A DNA stretch of 11,655 nt from Caulobacteraceae bacterium UBA5005 (GCA_002398405.1 DGYN01000089.1:29230-40884); one strand, 5' to 3'; shown: positions 1-7,114, counted from the stretch's first letter. Numbers and translations: made by a program. Notes: generated by a model not told the origin, from the sequence alone.

Positions 1-23
1 CCCTTCGGTCACGGGGGAGGTAG
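1..23. repeat. Partial copy of a hairpin intergenic repeat, downstream of ntrC
   Basis: Bases 1-20 (CCCTTCGGTCACGGGGGAGG) are identical to the last 20 bases of the window. On the minus strand the element begins CTACCTCCC directly after the ntrC stop codon, just as the copy at the other end begins directly after the ligase stop. Only one arm and the loop are visible because the window is cut off here. It is probably a transcription terminator or a member of a dispersed GC-rich palindromic repeat family. It could also be the same physical copy as the one at the other end, if the sequence is an end-overlapping contig. Confidence 0.6.
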
Positions 24-1448
24 CTACCTTTTAGGCCGCATGCCTTCGATGCCCAGGTCGTTGATCTTCTTGCGCAGGGTGTTGCGGTTCAGGCCCAGGA
101 TCTCCGCCGCCCGCACCTGGTTGCCGCGCGTTGCGCCCAACGTCAGCCGGATGAGCGGCGCCTCGACCTCCTCCAGCACCCGGTCATAGAGCCCGGCCGG
201 AGGAATGCCGTCGGCCTGGACGGCGAAATAGGACTGCAGGTGGCGCTCGACCAGGGTCGACAGGGTCACCGGCCCCTCGCCATTGGCCTTCTGCGGCGAA
301 TGGTCAGCCAGTTCCCGCTCGACGATCCGCGCGGTGATCAGGTCCTCCGCATAGAGGGCGCAGATGCGGCGGATCAGGTTCTCCAGCTCGCGGACGTTCC
401 CTGGCCAGGGATGCGACTTGAGGCGCTCCAGCGCCCCCTGGTCGATGGTCTTGGCTGGCAGGCCCTCGCGATTGGCGCGCAGCAGGAAGGCTCGGGCCAG
501 ATCGGGGATATCCTCTGTCCGCTCGCGCAGCGGCGGCAGGCGCACCGGCGCGACGTTGAGGCGGAAGAACAGGTCCTCCCGGAACAGCCCCTCGCGGATC
601 AGGGCCCGCAGGTCACGGTTGGTGGCGGCGATGACACGCACATTGGGCCGCCGCCCGGTCTTGGGGTTGAGCGCCGTCTCGGTGCCGTCGATGATGCGCA
701 ACAGGCGTGTCTGGGCGTCCAGCGGCATGTCGCCGATCTCGTCCAGGAACAGGGTGCCGCCGTCGGCCTCCGCCAGCTTGCCCGACTGCCCCTCGCCGGC
801 TCCGAACAGTTCGGTCTCCACCCGTTCGCGGGGCGTGGCCGCCAGGTTTATGACCACGAACTTGCCATCGCGGCGGCGGCCAAGCTCGTGCAGGGCCCGC
901 GCCACCAGTTCCTTGCCGGTGCCGCTTTCCCCCAGGATCAGCACCGTCAGGTCGGCGCCGACCAGCCGGGCGACCGTGCGGTAGACCTCCTGCATCGGGG
1001 CTGAGCGGCCGATCAGCGGCAGGCGCTCGTCGCGCAGGGCCCTGGCCTGGGCCTTGGCGGCCTCCTGGTCGGCGGGCTTCAGCAGGGCGCGCTTCACCGC
1101 CGCGGTCATGTCGTCCAGGTCGAAGGGCTTGGAGACGTACTCAAAGGCCCCCGCGTCGGCCGCGTTGACGGCGGTGAGCAGGGTGTTCTGGGCGCTCATC
1201 ACGATGATCGGCAGCTTGGGCCGTTCCTTTCGGATGCGCGGCAGGACGTCGAACACGTTCTCGTCCGGCATCATCACGTCGGTGACGACGATGTCCCCCT
1301 CCCCGTCCGTGACCCACTTCAAAAGCGTGGTGGCGTTCCCCGTGGCCCGGACCTGATAACCCAGTCGCGAGAAGGCCTGGCTCAGCACCAGCCGGATGGA
1401 GGCGTCGTCATCGGCGATCAGGATTTTGCGCTCAACGCTCATGGTCAT
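24..1448 (-). CDS. ntrC: NtrC nitrogen-regulation response regulator lacking the GAFTGA sigma54 loop
   Basis: A DNA-binding response regulator, 474 aa, the output of the NtrB/NtrC nitrogen-status system. Domains in order: receiver (about 7-122) with acidic pocket D13-D15, phospho-acceptor D57 in VTDVMMPDE and switch K107 in SKPF; AAA+ ATPase (about 145-380) with Walker A GESGTGKE (173-180), Walker B GGTLFLDEIGDM (230-241) and a WPGNVRELENL segment; and a C-terminal Fis-type helix-turn-helix (about 430-468, RAAEILGLNRNTLRKKI). Between ELFG and ADGGT the usual GAFTGA loop is absent: about 11 residues (AGEGQSGKLAE) replace about 19. Rhodobacter capsulatus NtrC and Caulobacter NtrC also lack this loop, and the Rhodobacter protein works with the housekeeping polymerase. 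Sigma54-independent action is therefore inferred here. The ATG overlaps the ntrB stop as ATGA; Met3 is an alternative start. Confidence 0.95.
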   Translation of the reverse strand: MTMSVERKILIADDDASIRLVLSQAFSRLGYQVRATGNATTLLKWVTDGEGDIVVTDVMMPDENVFDVLPRIRKERPKLPIIVMSAQNTLLTAVNAADAGAFEYVSKPFDLDDMTAAVKRALLKPADQEAAKAQARALRDERLPLIGRSAPMQEVYRTVARLVGADLTVLILGESGTGKELVARALHELGRRRDGKFVVINLAATPRERVETELFGAGEGQSGKLAEADGGTLFLDEIGDMPLDAQTRLLRIIDGTETALNPKTGRRPNVRVIAATNRDLRALIREGLFREDLFFRLNVAPVRLPPLRERTEDIPDLARAFLLRANREGLPAKTIDQGALERLKSHPWPGNVRELENLIRRICALYAEDLITARIVERELADHSPQKANGEGPVTLSTLVERHLQSYFAVQADGIPPAGLYDRVLEEVEAPLIRLTLGATRGNQVRAAEILGLNRNTLRKKINDLGIEGMRPKR

Positions 1449-2545
1449 GGCTCAATGGGCAGAAGGACACGGAAGGCCGTGCGGCCAGGTTCGGAGTCGA
1501 AATCGATCAGGCCGCCATGGCCGGCGACCAGCTTGGCGACCAGGGCAAGGCCCAGGCCCGCGCCAAAGCTCTTGGTGGTGACGAAGGGCTCGAACAGGTG
1601 GTCGCGCAGGTGGGCCGGGACGCCCGGTCCGTTGTCGATGATGCGCACTTCCAGGGGCGCGCCGCGCATGATCTGGCCGCTGGCGCTCTTGACCTTCACC
1701 CCGTGGCGGAAGGCCGTGACGATGGAAATCTCGCCGCGTCCGTCGCCGCGCGCATGGGCGGCCTCGGCGGCGTTCTTCACCAGGTTGAGGAAGATCTGGA
1801 TCAGCTGGTCCTCGTCGCCATAGGCCGGCGGCAGGGACGGGTCGTAGCTTTCCTTCATGGTCAGGCCGTCGGCCACGCCGTTGACGGCCAGCGCCCGAAC
1901 CCGGTCCAGGACCTGGTGGATATTGATACCCTCGCGGGCCGGCGCCGCGTCGTCGCTGAAGGCCTCCATGCGGTCTACCAGACGGCGCACCCGGTCGGTC
2001 TCATCGACGATCAGCTGGGCCAGAGGCGCATCCTCGGCCTTGGCCCCCGTCTTGAGCAGCTGCGCCGCGCCCCGGATCCCGGCCAGGGGGTTCTTGATTT
2101 CATGGGCCAGCATCCGTCCCAGGCCGATGACCGAGCGCAGGCCCGCGCTGCTCTCGGCGGTGCGTTCATTCAGCGGCCCCTGCCGGACATGCAGGGTCAG
2201 CAGCACCGATCCGTCGCTGAGCGGCGCGGCCGAGCCATCGGCTTCAAAGGGATGCTGGCCGAACAGATTGATCTCCAGCCCCCGCTCCCGGACCTTGCCG
2301 TCCTCGGCCAGGGCCCGGTCGATGAGCGACACCAGGTGGGATCCGGTCGGCAGGGCGTCGCGAATCCGGCCCCGCGCCAGCAGGCCCAAGCCCCGGCCGA
2401 ACAGGGCCTCGGCGGCTTCATTGGCGGCGGCGAGCGCGCCGTCCGGGCCGATGACCAGGGCGGGCTCGGGGCTCATGTCGAAGGCGGCGGCGCGCAGGGC
2501 GTCGTCCGAAGCGGCTCCGGCGGTGATCCTGGGGCGCTCGCTCAT
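1445..2545 (-). CDS. ntrB: NtrB nitrogen-regulation sensor histidine kinase
   Basis: A soluble two-component kinase/phosphatase, 366 aa from the chosen start, that controls phosphorylation of NtrC, classically under PII protein control. There is no signal peptide or membrane segment. Domains: N-terminal PAS (about 18-120); HisKA dimerisation helix with phospho-acceptor H148 in LAHEIKNPLAG; HATPase_c with N box NLVKNAAEAA (254-263), G1 box DNGPGVP (304-310), F region FEPFVTTK (318-325) and G2 box GAGLGLAL (328-335). The frame is open upstream to position 2575, but I start at the ATG at 2545. It overlaps the dusB stop as ATGA, mirrors the ntrB-ntrC junction, and has GGAAAGG a few bases upstream. 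Both overlaps suggest translational coupling within one operon. Confidence 0.95.
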   Translation of the reverse strand: MSERPRITAGAASDDALRAAAFDMSPEPALVIGPDGALAAANEAAEALFGRGLGLLARGRIRDALPTGSHLVSLIDRALAEDGKVRERGLEINLFGQHPFEADGSAAPLSDGSVLLTLHVRQGPLNERTAESSAGLRSVIGLGRMLAHEIKNPLAGIRGAAQLLKTGAKAEDAPLAQLIVDETDRVRRLVDRMEAFSDDAAPAREGINIHQVLDRVRALAVNGVADGLTMKESYDPSLPPAYGDEDQLIQIFLNLVKNAAEAAHARGDGRGEISIVTAFRHGVKVKSASGQIMRGAPLEVRIIDNGPGVPAHLRDHLFEPFVTTKSFGAGLGLALVAKLVAGHGGLIDFDSEPGRTAFRVLLPIEP

Positions 2546-3549
2546 GCGGCCAGCCTTTCCGCGTAAGACGCCCACAGGGCGGTCAGGCCGGTTTCGATGG
2601 CCGCCGGCTCATCCAGGCTGCAGAGCCTGGCCTTGGCGGCCCGGCGATCGGCGGCGTCCGCCGGCCAGGGCGCGGCCTCGACGTAGTGGCCCAGGTGCTT
2701 CTTGAACATCTTGAGGCCCAGGCGCTCGCCATAAAACGCCAGGCTCGCCCGGAAATGATCCAGGACGATGGCCAGGCGCGCTTCCACGCCGGGTTCGGCA
2801 AACGCCCGGCCCGCCAGCTCGGCCTCGATCCTGGCCGCCAGCCACGGGCGGCCATAGGCGCCGCGCCCGATCATCACCGCATCGGCGCCCGATTGTTTCA
2901 GGGCCGCTCTTGCGCTTGGCGTATCAACAATGTCGCCATTGACGATCACGGGAATGGAAACCGCATCCTTCACCGCGGCGACAGCGCCCCAGTCCGCCTC
3001 GCCCTTGTAGAACTGGCAGCGGGTCCGCCCGTGCACGGTCACCGCCGCGACGCCCAGCGCCTGGGCGCGGGCCGCCAGATCCGGCGCGTTCCTCGAAGCA
3101 TCATCCCATCCCAGGCGCATCTTCACCGTCACCGGGATATCCACGGCGTCCACCGCCGCTCCGACGATCCGTGACGCCAGCTCCAGGTCGCGCATCAGGG
3201 CCGAGCCGCAGGCCGCCCCGGTCACTTCCTTGGCCGGACAGCCGAAATTGAGGTCGATGATCTGGGCGCCGGCCGCCTTGGCCATCCTGGCGCTCTCGCC
3301 GATCCATTGCGGGTCGCGGCCGACCAGCTGGACCACCATCAGCGGCAGACCCTCGCCAATCGCGGCGCGGCGGACCACGTCCGGCCTGCCCTTGGCCAGT
3401 TCCGCCCCGGCGACCATTTCTGTGGCCACATAGGTCGCGCCCTGCTTGGCCGCTGCCAGCCGGCATGGCAGGTCGGAGACGCCCGTCATCGGCGCCAGCC
3501 AGACCCTGCCGCCCACGTCCACAGAACCGATACGCAGAATACTGCTCAT
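2542..3549 (-). CDS. dusB: tRNA-dihydrouridine synthase, DusB/NifR3 type
   Basis: An FMN-dependent enzyme, 335 aa, that reduces specific uridines in the tRNA D-loop to dihydrouridine using NAD(P)H. The TIM barrel starts with the FMN-site motif LAPMTGVSDLPCR (about 18-30). The catalytic cysteine is C104 in LNFGCPAKEV. FMN/tRNA-site residues are visible as K143 (VKMRLGW), H173 (VHGRTRCQFYKG), N204-G-D and the phosphate-binding MIGRGAYGRPW (226-236). A small helical C-terminal domain follows. Length is normal for the family. This is the gene called nifR3 or ORF1 upstream of ntrBC in many alphaproteobacteria, and here it is the first gene of that operon. The ATG at 3549 has no close strong Shine-Dalgarno; a GGGG lies about 12 bases upstream. 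A candidate promoter lies at 3574-3602. Confidence 0.95.
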   Translation of the reverse strand: MSSILRIGSVDVGGRVWLAPMTGVSDLPCRLAAAKQGATYVATEMVAGAELAKGRPDVVRRAAIGEGLPLMVVQLVGRDPQWIGESARMAKAAGAQIIDLNFGCPAKEVTGAACGSALMRDLELASRIVGAAVDAVDIPVTVKMRLGWDDASRNAPDLAARAQALGVAAVTVHGRTRCQFYKGEADWGAVAAVKDAVSIPVIVNGDIVDTPSARAALKQSGADAVMIGRGAYGRPWLAARIEAELAGRAFAEPGVEARLAIVLDHFRASLAFYGERLGLKMFKKHLGHYVEAAPWPADAADRRAAKARLCSLDEPAAIETGLTALWASYAERLAA

Positions 3550-3573
3550 TTCTTAGTCAGCCCCACTGGCGTC

Positions 3574-3602
3574 TTTTTAGGCAATTGCTGCGGCCGCGTC
3601 CA
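3574..3602 (-). promoter_or_regulatory. Candidate promoter of the dusB-ntrB-ntrC operon
   Basis: Read on the minus strand, TGGACG (3597-3602) matches the alphaproteobacterial -35 TTGACG at 5 of 6 bases. It is followed after 17 bases by TAAAAA (3574-3579), a 4 of 6 match to TATAAT. Transcription would start near 3567, leaving a short leader of about 18 bases. The -35 box uses one half of the palindrome at 3598-3610. This is inferred from spacing and consensus only. Confidence 0.4.
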
Positions 3603-3610
3603 GTCTGGAC
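3598..3610. promoter_or_regulatory. 13-base palindrome GTCCAG-T-CTGGAC between divergent promoters
   Basis: A perfect inverted repeat with 6-base arms and a single central base, in the 91-base gap between dusB and ispDF. Each arm overlaps a candidate -35 box pointing outward. It may be an operator. Alternatively the symmetry may simply result from two back-to-back -35 hexamers. Two other perfect palindromes lie just beside it: GCAATTGC (3581-3588) and GCGGCCGC (3590-3597). Confidence 0.4.
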
Positions 3611-3634
3611 TTTCAACAAAACGCAACCCATTAC
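3606..3634 (+). promoter_or_regulatory. Candidate promoter of ispDF, possibly giving a leaderless mRNA
   Basis: TGGACT (3606-3611) is a 4 of 6 match to the -35 consensus. It is followed after 17 bases by CATTAC (3629-3634), a weak -10. The expected start, about 7 bases downstream, falls on or beside the A of the ispDF ATG at 3641. This fits with the lack of any recognisable Shine-Dalgarno before ispDF. The match is weak and the call is inferential. Confidence 0.3.
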
Positions 3635-3640
3635 GGCGTC

Positions 3641-4759
3641 ATGGAATTTTCCGCCGTCATCGTCGCCGCCGGCTCCGGAACCCGCGCCGGGGAAGGCCTC
3701 GCCAAGCAATGGCGCCTGCTCGGCGGCAAGGCAGTCCTCGCCTGGTCGGTGGATGCCTTCATGGCCGCCGGCGCCAGGCAAGTCGTTGTCGTCCTGCGGC
3801 CCGGCGACGAATCGATGGCCCGCGATCTCCTCCCCCCGGTGATTTTCGCCACAGGCGGCAAGACCCGCGCCGCCTCCGTCCAATCCGGCCTGAGTGTTCT
3901 CTCCGCGGTTGAAGTTGTGTTCATCCACGACGCCGCCCGCCCCTTCGTCACCGCCGCCCACATCCAGTCCCTGCTCACCGCCCTGCAATCAGCCGACGGC
4001 GCCGTCCCCGCCCTCCCCGTCTCCGACACCCTCAAGCGGGATATCGATACCGGCCTCGTCACCACGCCCCGCGACAACCTCTGGCGAGCCCAGACCCCCC
4101 AGGCTTTCCGTCTCGAAACCCTGAAAGCCGCCTACGCCGCCTTCGAAGGCGAGCCTACCGACGATGCCCAGGTCGTCGAAGCTTCCGGCGGCCGCGTCGT
4201 CCGCACCCCCGGCGATCCCCGCCTCATGAAACTTACCCATCCGGAGGATTTCGCCATCGCCGAGGCCCTGACCGCGAAAATCACCCGCACCGGCCAGGGC
4301 TTCGACGCCCACCGCTTTGGCCCCGGCGATTCGGTCTGGCTCTGCGGGGTGAAGATCAATCACGACGCCGGCCTCGTCGGCCACTCCGACGCCGACGTGG
4401 GCCTCCATGCGCTCACCGACGCCTTGCTGGGCGCCATCGGCGAAGGCGATATCGGCGATCACTTCCCGCCCAGCGATCCGCAATGGAAGGGCGCGTCCTC
4501 GGACGTCTTCCTGCGCCACGCCGCGGACCTGATCGCCCGGCGCGGTGGCCGCATCCTCAACGTCGACGTGACCCTGATCTGCGAGGCGCCGAAGATCAAA
4601 CCGCACCGCGACGCCATGTGCGAACGCATCGCCGGCATTCTAGGCCTGCCCGTCGGCCGGGTGGCGGTGAAGGCCACCACCACCGAGGGTATGGGCTTCA
4701 CCGGCCGCCGCGAAGGCCTGGCGGCCCAGGCGATCGCTACCGTCGAAACCCCGGCCTAG
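3641..4759 (+). CDS. ispDF: Bifunctional IspD/IspF enzyme of the MEP isoprenoid pathway
   Basis: A two-domain cytosolic enzyme, 372 aa, that makes CDP-ME from MEP and CTP (IspD) and cyclises CDP-ME 2-phosphate to MEcPP (IspF). IspD (about 1-212) shows the nucleotide-binding loop VAAGSGTRAG (8-17) with R15 and K22, then HDAARPF (96-102) and the end motif KLTHPEDFAIAEAL. IspF (about 215-372) shows zinc ligands D222 and H224 in GFDAHRFG, GHSDADVGLHALTDALLGA with H256, GDIGDHFPPSDP (269-280) and ATTTEGMGFTGR (345-356). This fusion is common in alphaproteobacteria; the intervening kinase step is encoded elsewhere. No Shine-Dalgarno precedes the ATG. The TAG stop shares CTAG with the stop of the converging gene, so no terminator separates them. 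The IspD half is markedly richer in C than G on the coding strand. Confidence 0.96.
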   Translation: MEFSAVIVAAGSGTRAGEGLAKQWRLLGGKAVLAWSVDAFMAAGARQVVVVLRPGDESMARDLLPPVIFATGGKTRAASVQSGLSVLSAVEVVFIHDAARPFVTAAHIQSLLTALQSADGAVPALPVSDTLKRDIDTGLVTTPRDNLWRAQTPQAFRLETLKAAYAAFEGEPTDDAQVVEASGGRVVRTPGDPRLMKLTHPEDFAIAEALTAKITRTGQGFDAHRFGPGDSVWLCGVKINHDAGLVGHSDADVGLHALTDALLGAIGEGDIGDHFPPSDPQWKGASSDVFLRHAADLIARRGGRILNVDVTLICEAPKIKPHRDAMCERIAGILGLPVGRVAVKATTTEGMGFTGRREGLAAQAIATVETPA

Positions 4760-7029
4760 TTCCCCTTCAGCGACGACAGCATCGCCCCGAAGATGTTGGT
4801 GTAGTCGTCGGTCCACACCCGAGCGCCATTCTCCTGCGCCGGCGCCCAACGCGGGTCGGCGGCGAAGTTCTTGAGGCCCTCGCCCGTCCGGCCGACGATG
4901 ATCACGTGCTCGGCGGCGTCGGTATAGGGAAGCGCGTCGAACGGCGGCTGATAGCGTTGCTCGAGCGCCAGGCCGCCCGCCGCCTTCGACGTCGCGGCGA
5001 CCGGGCCCATCAGGTCCAGGTGACGGTTGGACAGGTGCATGATGATCACCCCGTCCGGCTTGATCTTGGTCAGGTACATCTGCATCGCCTGCTTGGTCAG
5101 CAGGTGCGCGGGAACCGCGTCCGACGAGAAAGCGTCCACCAGGATGATGTCGTACTTGTCCCGCGGCTCCGGCTCCATCTTCAGGCGCGCGTCGCCCAGC
5201 ACCGTATCCACTTTGCCCTGGGCGCAGCCGTTGATGTAGCTGAAGTACTTCGGATTGGTCGACATATCGACCACGTCCTGGTCGATCTCGAAGAACCGGG
5301 TCACGTCGCCTGCCTTGTTGAAACCGGCGACCGACCCCGTCCCCATGCCGATGGCGCCGACCGTCAGGTTGGTCTTGGCCGCGCGGCTGATCGCGAAGAC
5401 CTGACCGATCGGCGTATTGGGGGCGTAATAGACCCGCGGCTCACACGCCAGGTGCGGCTCTGTCGCCTGGGCGCCGTGCAGGGTGGTGCCGTGGGCCAGG
5501 ACGTGGAGCTCATTGGAGAAGCCGGGCACCGGAACCTTGGTGACCTTCAAGACGCCGAAGAAGCTGCGGTCGGTCTTCAGGAGGTTCTCACGCCCCTCCA
5601 TGCTCTCCGCCGAGACCAGGATGAGCCCGACCAGCACCGCGAAAACCAGTCCCCGATCGCGCAGGAAGAAGGCGACGAACACCGCGCCGATCATCACAAA
5701 GGTCATCCAGTTGCCGTAGACCAGCATCCGCACGAACTCCGGCGCCTGTTGGGCGTAGGTGAAGCCCAGCAAGACGCTGAGGGCGCAGACCGCGCTAAGG
5801 GCGAACAGCCCCCACTCCCAGAGCGCCATCTTGCCCCAGTTCCAGGGCCGAGCCAGGCAGGCGAGCACTAGCACCAGAGGGTATTCCCAGACGTCATTGA
5901 AGATCGCCGGCGCGACGAAGGCGTTGAACGCCCCGCCCAAGACCCCGCCGAACGACATCAGCAGATAGAACTCGGTCAACCGCGCCGGATGAGGCCGCCG
6001 TTCGGCAAGCTGGGTGTGGCACATCAGGGCTGTCATGAAGAAGCCCAGGACCTGGAATCCGGCCTGCAGCAGGATCCATTTCCACTTTACCCCGACGCCA
6101 TAGGCCATCATCAGGGCGAAGAAGGCGTGCAGGACGAAGATGTAGAAGATCGGGATCGGCGGCCGGTTGGCGAAGGCCATGATGAAGGTGAGCAGATAGA
6201 GCGCCAGCGGCAGGACCCACAGGAACGGGGTCGAGGCGATGTCGGTGGTGATGTGGGTGGTGACCCCCAGCATCAGGCTGGACGGCGCGGCGGCCAGGCC
6301 GATCCAGATCAGGCGGTCCTTCCAGGTGATCTCGGCCTTCTCGCCCTCGGCGACCTTGGGGGCCTGCAGCGGCGGCGAGGTCCCCGCGACCTTTGAAGCG
6401 AAGAAGGCGGTGGCCAGCATCAGAAGGACAAAGACGATATAGCCGCCGCTCCACAGCCAGCGCTGCGAGGCCAGGGGCATGAAGGGCTCCACCAGGGTCG
6501 GATAGACCAGCAGGGCGATCAGGCTGCCGAGGTTGCTGGCCGCATAGAGGACATAGGGGTTGGAGGCGTCAGACTCCCCGTGGCGCACACGGGCGTACCA
6601 GGCCTGGGCCAGCGGCGCGGTCGCCGAAAGCGCGGCGAAGGCCGGGCCAATCCAGATGGCCATGACCCCGAACAACCAAAGGCCCGGAGAGGTGTCGCCC
6701 GGGGAGCCGAAGTCCTTGGCCTCCTTGATCGGCAGGATCAGGACCGCGGCGATCAGGACCACGGCGTGGACGATCACCTGGGTCTTCAGGGAACTGATCT
6801 TTTGCAGCAGGTGGGCGTAGAGATAGCCGACCAGCAGCGCGGCCTGGAAAAAGGCCATGCAGGTGTTCCACACCATGGGCGATCCGCCCAGGCTCGGCAG
6901 CACCAGCTTGGCGATCATCGGCTCGACGAGGAAGATCAGGGCCGCACTGGCGAACACCGTGACCCCGAACATCACCGGCGCGAATGAACCCTTCGCACCC
7001 TTAGGCATGGCTACCGCTGCGTCTGACAC
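4756..7029 (-). CDS. Membrane protein fused to a spermidine-synthase-like domain
   Basis: 757 aa. The first 475 residues hold roughly 13-15 hydrophobic segments (for example 18-38, 53-74, 84-100, 116-145, 190-211, 240-257, 267-286, 293-313, 403-424, 435-456, 460-474), with a soluble linker at about 212-238. The C-terminal part (about 490-757) resembles polyamine aminopropyltransferases: a hairpin region HGTTLHGAQ (513-521), the cofactor loop GMGTGS (561-566), acidic FEID (580-583), GDAR (612-615), DAFSSDAVPAHLLT (632-645) and a terminal WTDDYTNI. These match the fused MFS/spermidine-synthase-like family, whose substrate is unknown to me; true polyamine synthesis is unproven. The start is GTG at 7029, with GGGGGG just upstream; ATG at residue 8 is an alternative. 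It converges on ispDF and diverges from pncC. Confidence 0.85.
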   Translation of the reverse strand: MSDAAVAMPKGAKGSFAPVMFGVTVFASAALIFLVEPMIAKLVLPSLGGSPMVWNTCMAFFQAALLVGYLYAHLLQKISSLKTQVIVHAVVLIAAVLILPIKEAKDFGSPGDTSPGLWLFGVMAIWIGPAFAALSATAPLAQAWYARVRHGESDASNPYVLYAASNLGSLIALLVYPTLVEPFMPLASQRWLWSGGYIVFVLLMLATAFFASKVAGTSPPLQAPKVAEGEKAEITWKDRLIWIGLAAAPSSLMLGVTTHITTDIASTPFLWVLPLALYLLTFIMAFANRPPIPIFYIFVLHAFFALMMAYGVGVKWKWILLQAGFQVLGFFMTALMCHTQLAERRPHPARLTEFYLLMSFGGVLGGAFNAFVAPAIFNDVWEYPLVLVLACLARPWNWGKMALWEWGLFALSAVCALSVLLGFTYAQQAPEFVRMLVYGNWMTFVMIGAVFVAFFLRDRGLVFAVLVGLILVSAESMEGRENLLKTDRSFFGVLKVTKVPVPGFSNELHVLAHGTTLHGAQATEPHLACEPRVYYAPNTPIGQVFAISRAAKTNLTVGAIGMGTGSVAGFNKAGDVTRFFEIDQDVVDMSTNPKYFSYINGCAQGKVDTVLGDARLKMEPEPRDKYDIILVDAFSSDAVPAHLLTKQAMQMYLTKIKPDGVIIMHLSNRHLDLMGPVAATSKAAGGLALEQRYQPPFDALPYTDAAEHVIIVGRTGEGLKNFAADPRWAPAQENGARVWTDDYTNIFGAMLSSLKGN

Positions 7030-7064
7030 GTTCCCCCCGAAGTCTTTTTGTTATCAGGCCGCGC

Positions 7065-7093
7065 ACCATCTTACGGCGCAGCGTTTTCCTCAA
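7065..7093 (-). promoter_or_regulatory. Weak candidate promoter of the membrane/spermidine-synthase-like gene
   Basis: On the minus strand, TTGAGG (7088-7093) and GATGGT (7065-7070) are separated by 17 bases. Transcription from here would give a leader of about 30 bases before the GTG at 7029, containing the GGGGGG ribosome-binding candidate. The -10 match is only 3 of 6, so this is tentative. Confidence 0.22.
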
Positions 7094-7106
7094 CCCCGCA
7101 TGTGAT

Positions 7107-7114
7107 AGGAGGGG
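7107..7114 (+). promoter_or_regulatory. Strong Shine-Dalgarno that fixes the pncC start
   Basis: AGGAGGGG lies just before the ATG at 7117. The frame is open upstream to 7048, but this ribosome-binding site and the usual family N-terminus make 7117 the clear start. Confidence 0.8.

Noticed and set aside
1517..2566. A 349-codon plus-strand open frame across ntrB
   Set aside because: It is the antisense shadow of ntrB, which has all kinase boxes. There is no ribosome-binding site or recognisable motif.
4483..5871. A 462-codon plus-strand open frame across the end of ispDF and the spermidine-synthase-like domain
   Set aside because: It overlaps two well-supported genes, one in the same strand but another frame and one antisense. 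Its Arg/His/Gly-rich product has no domain.
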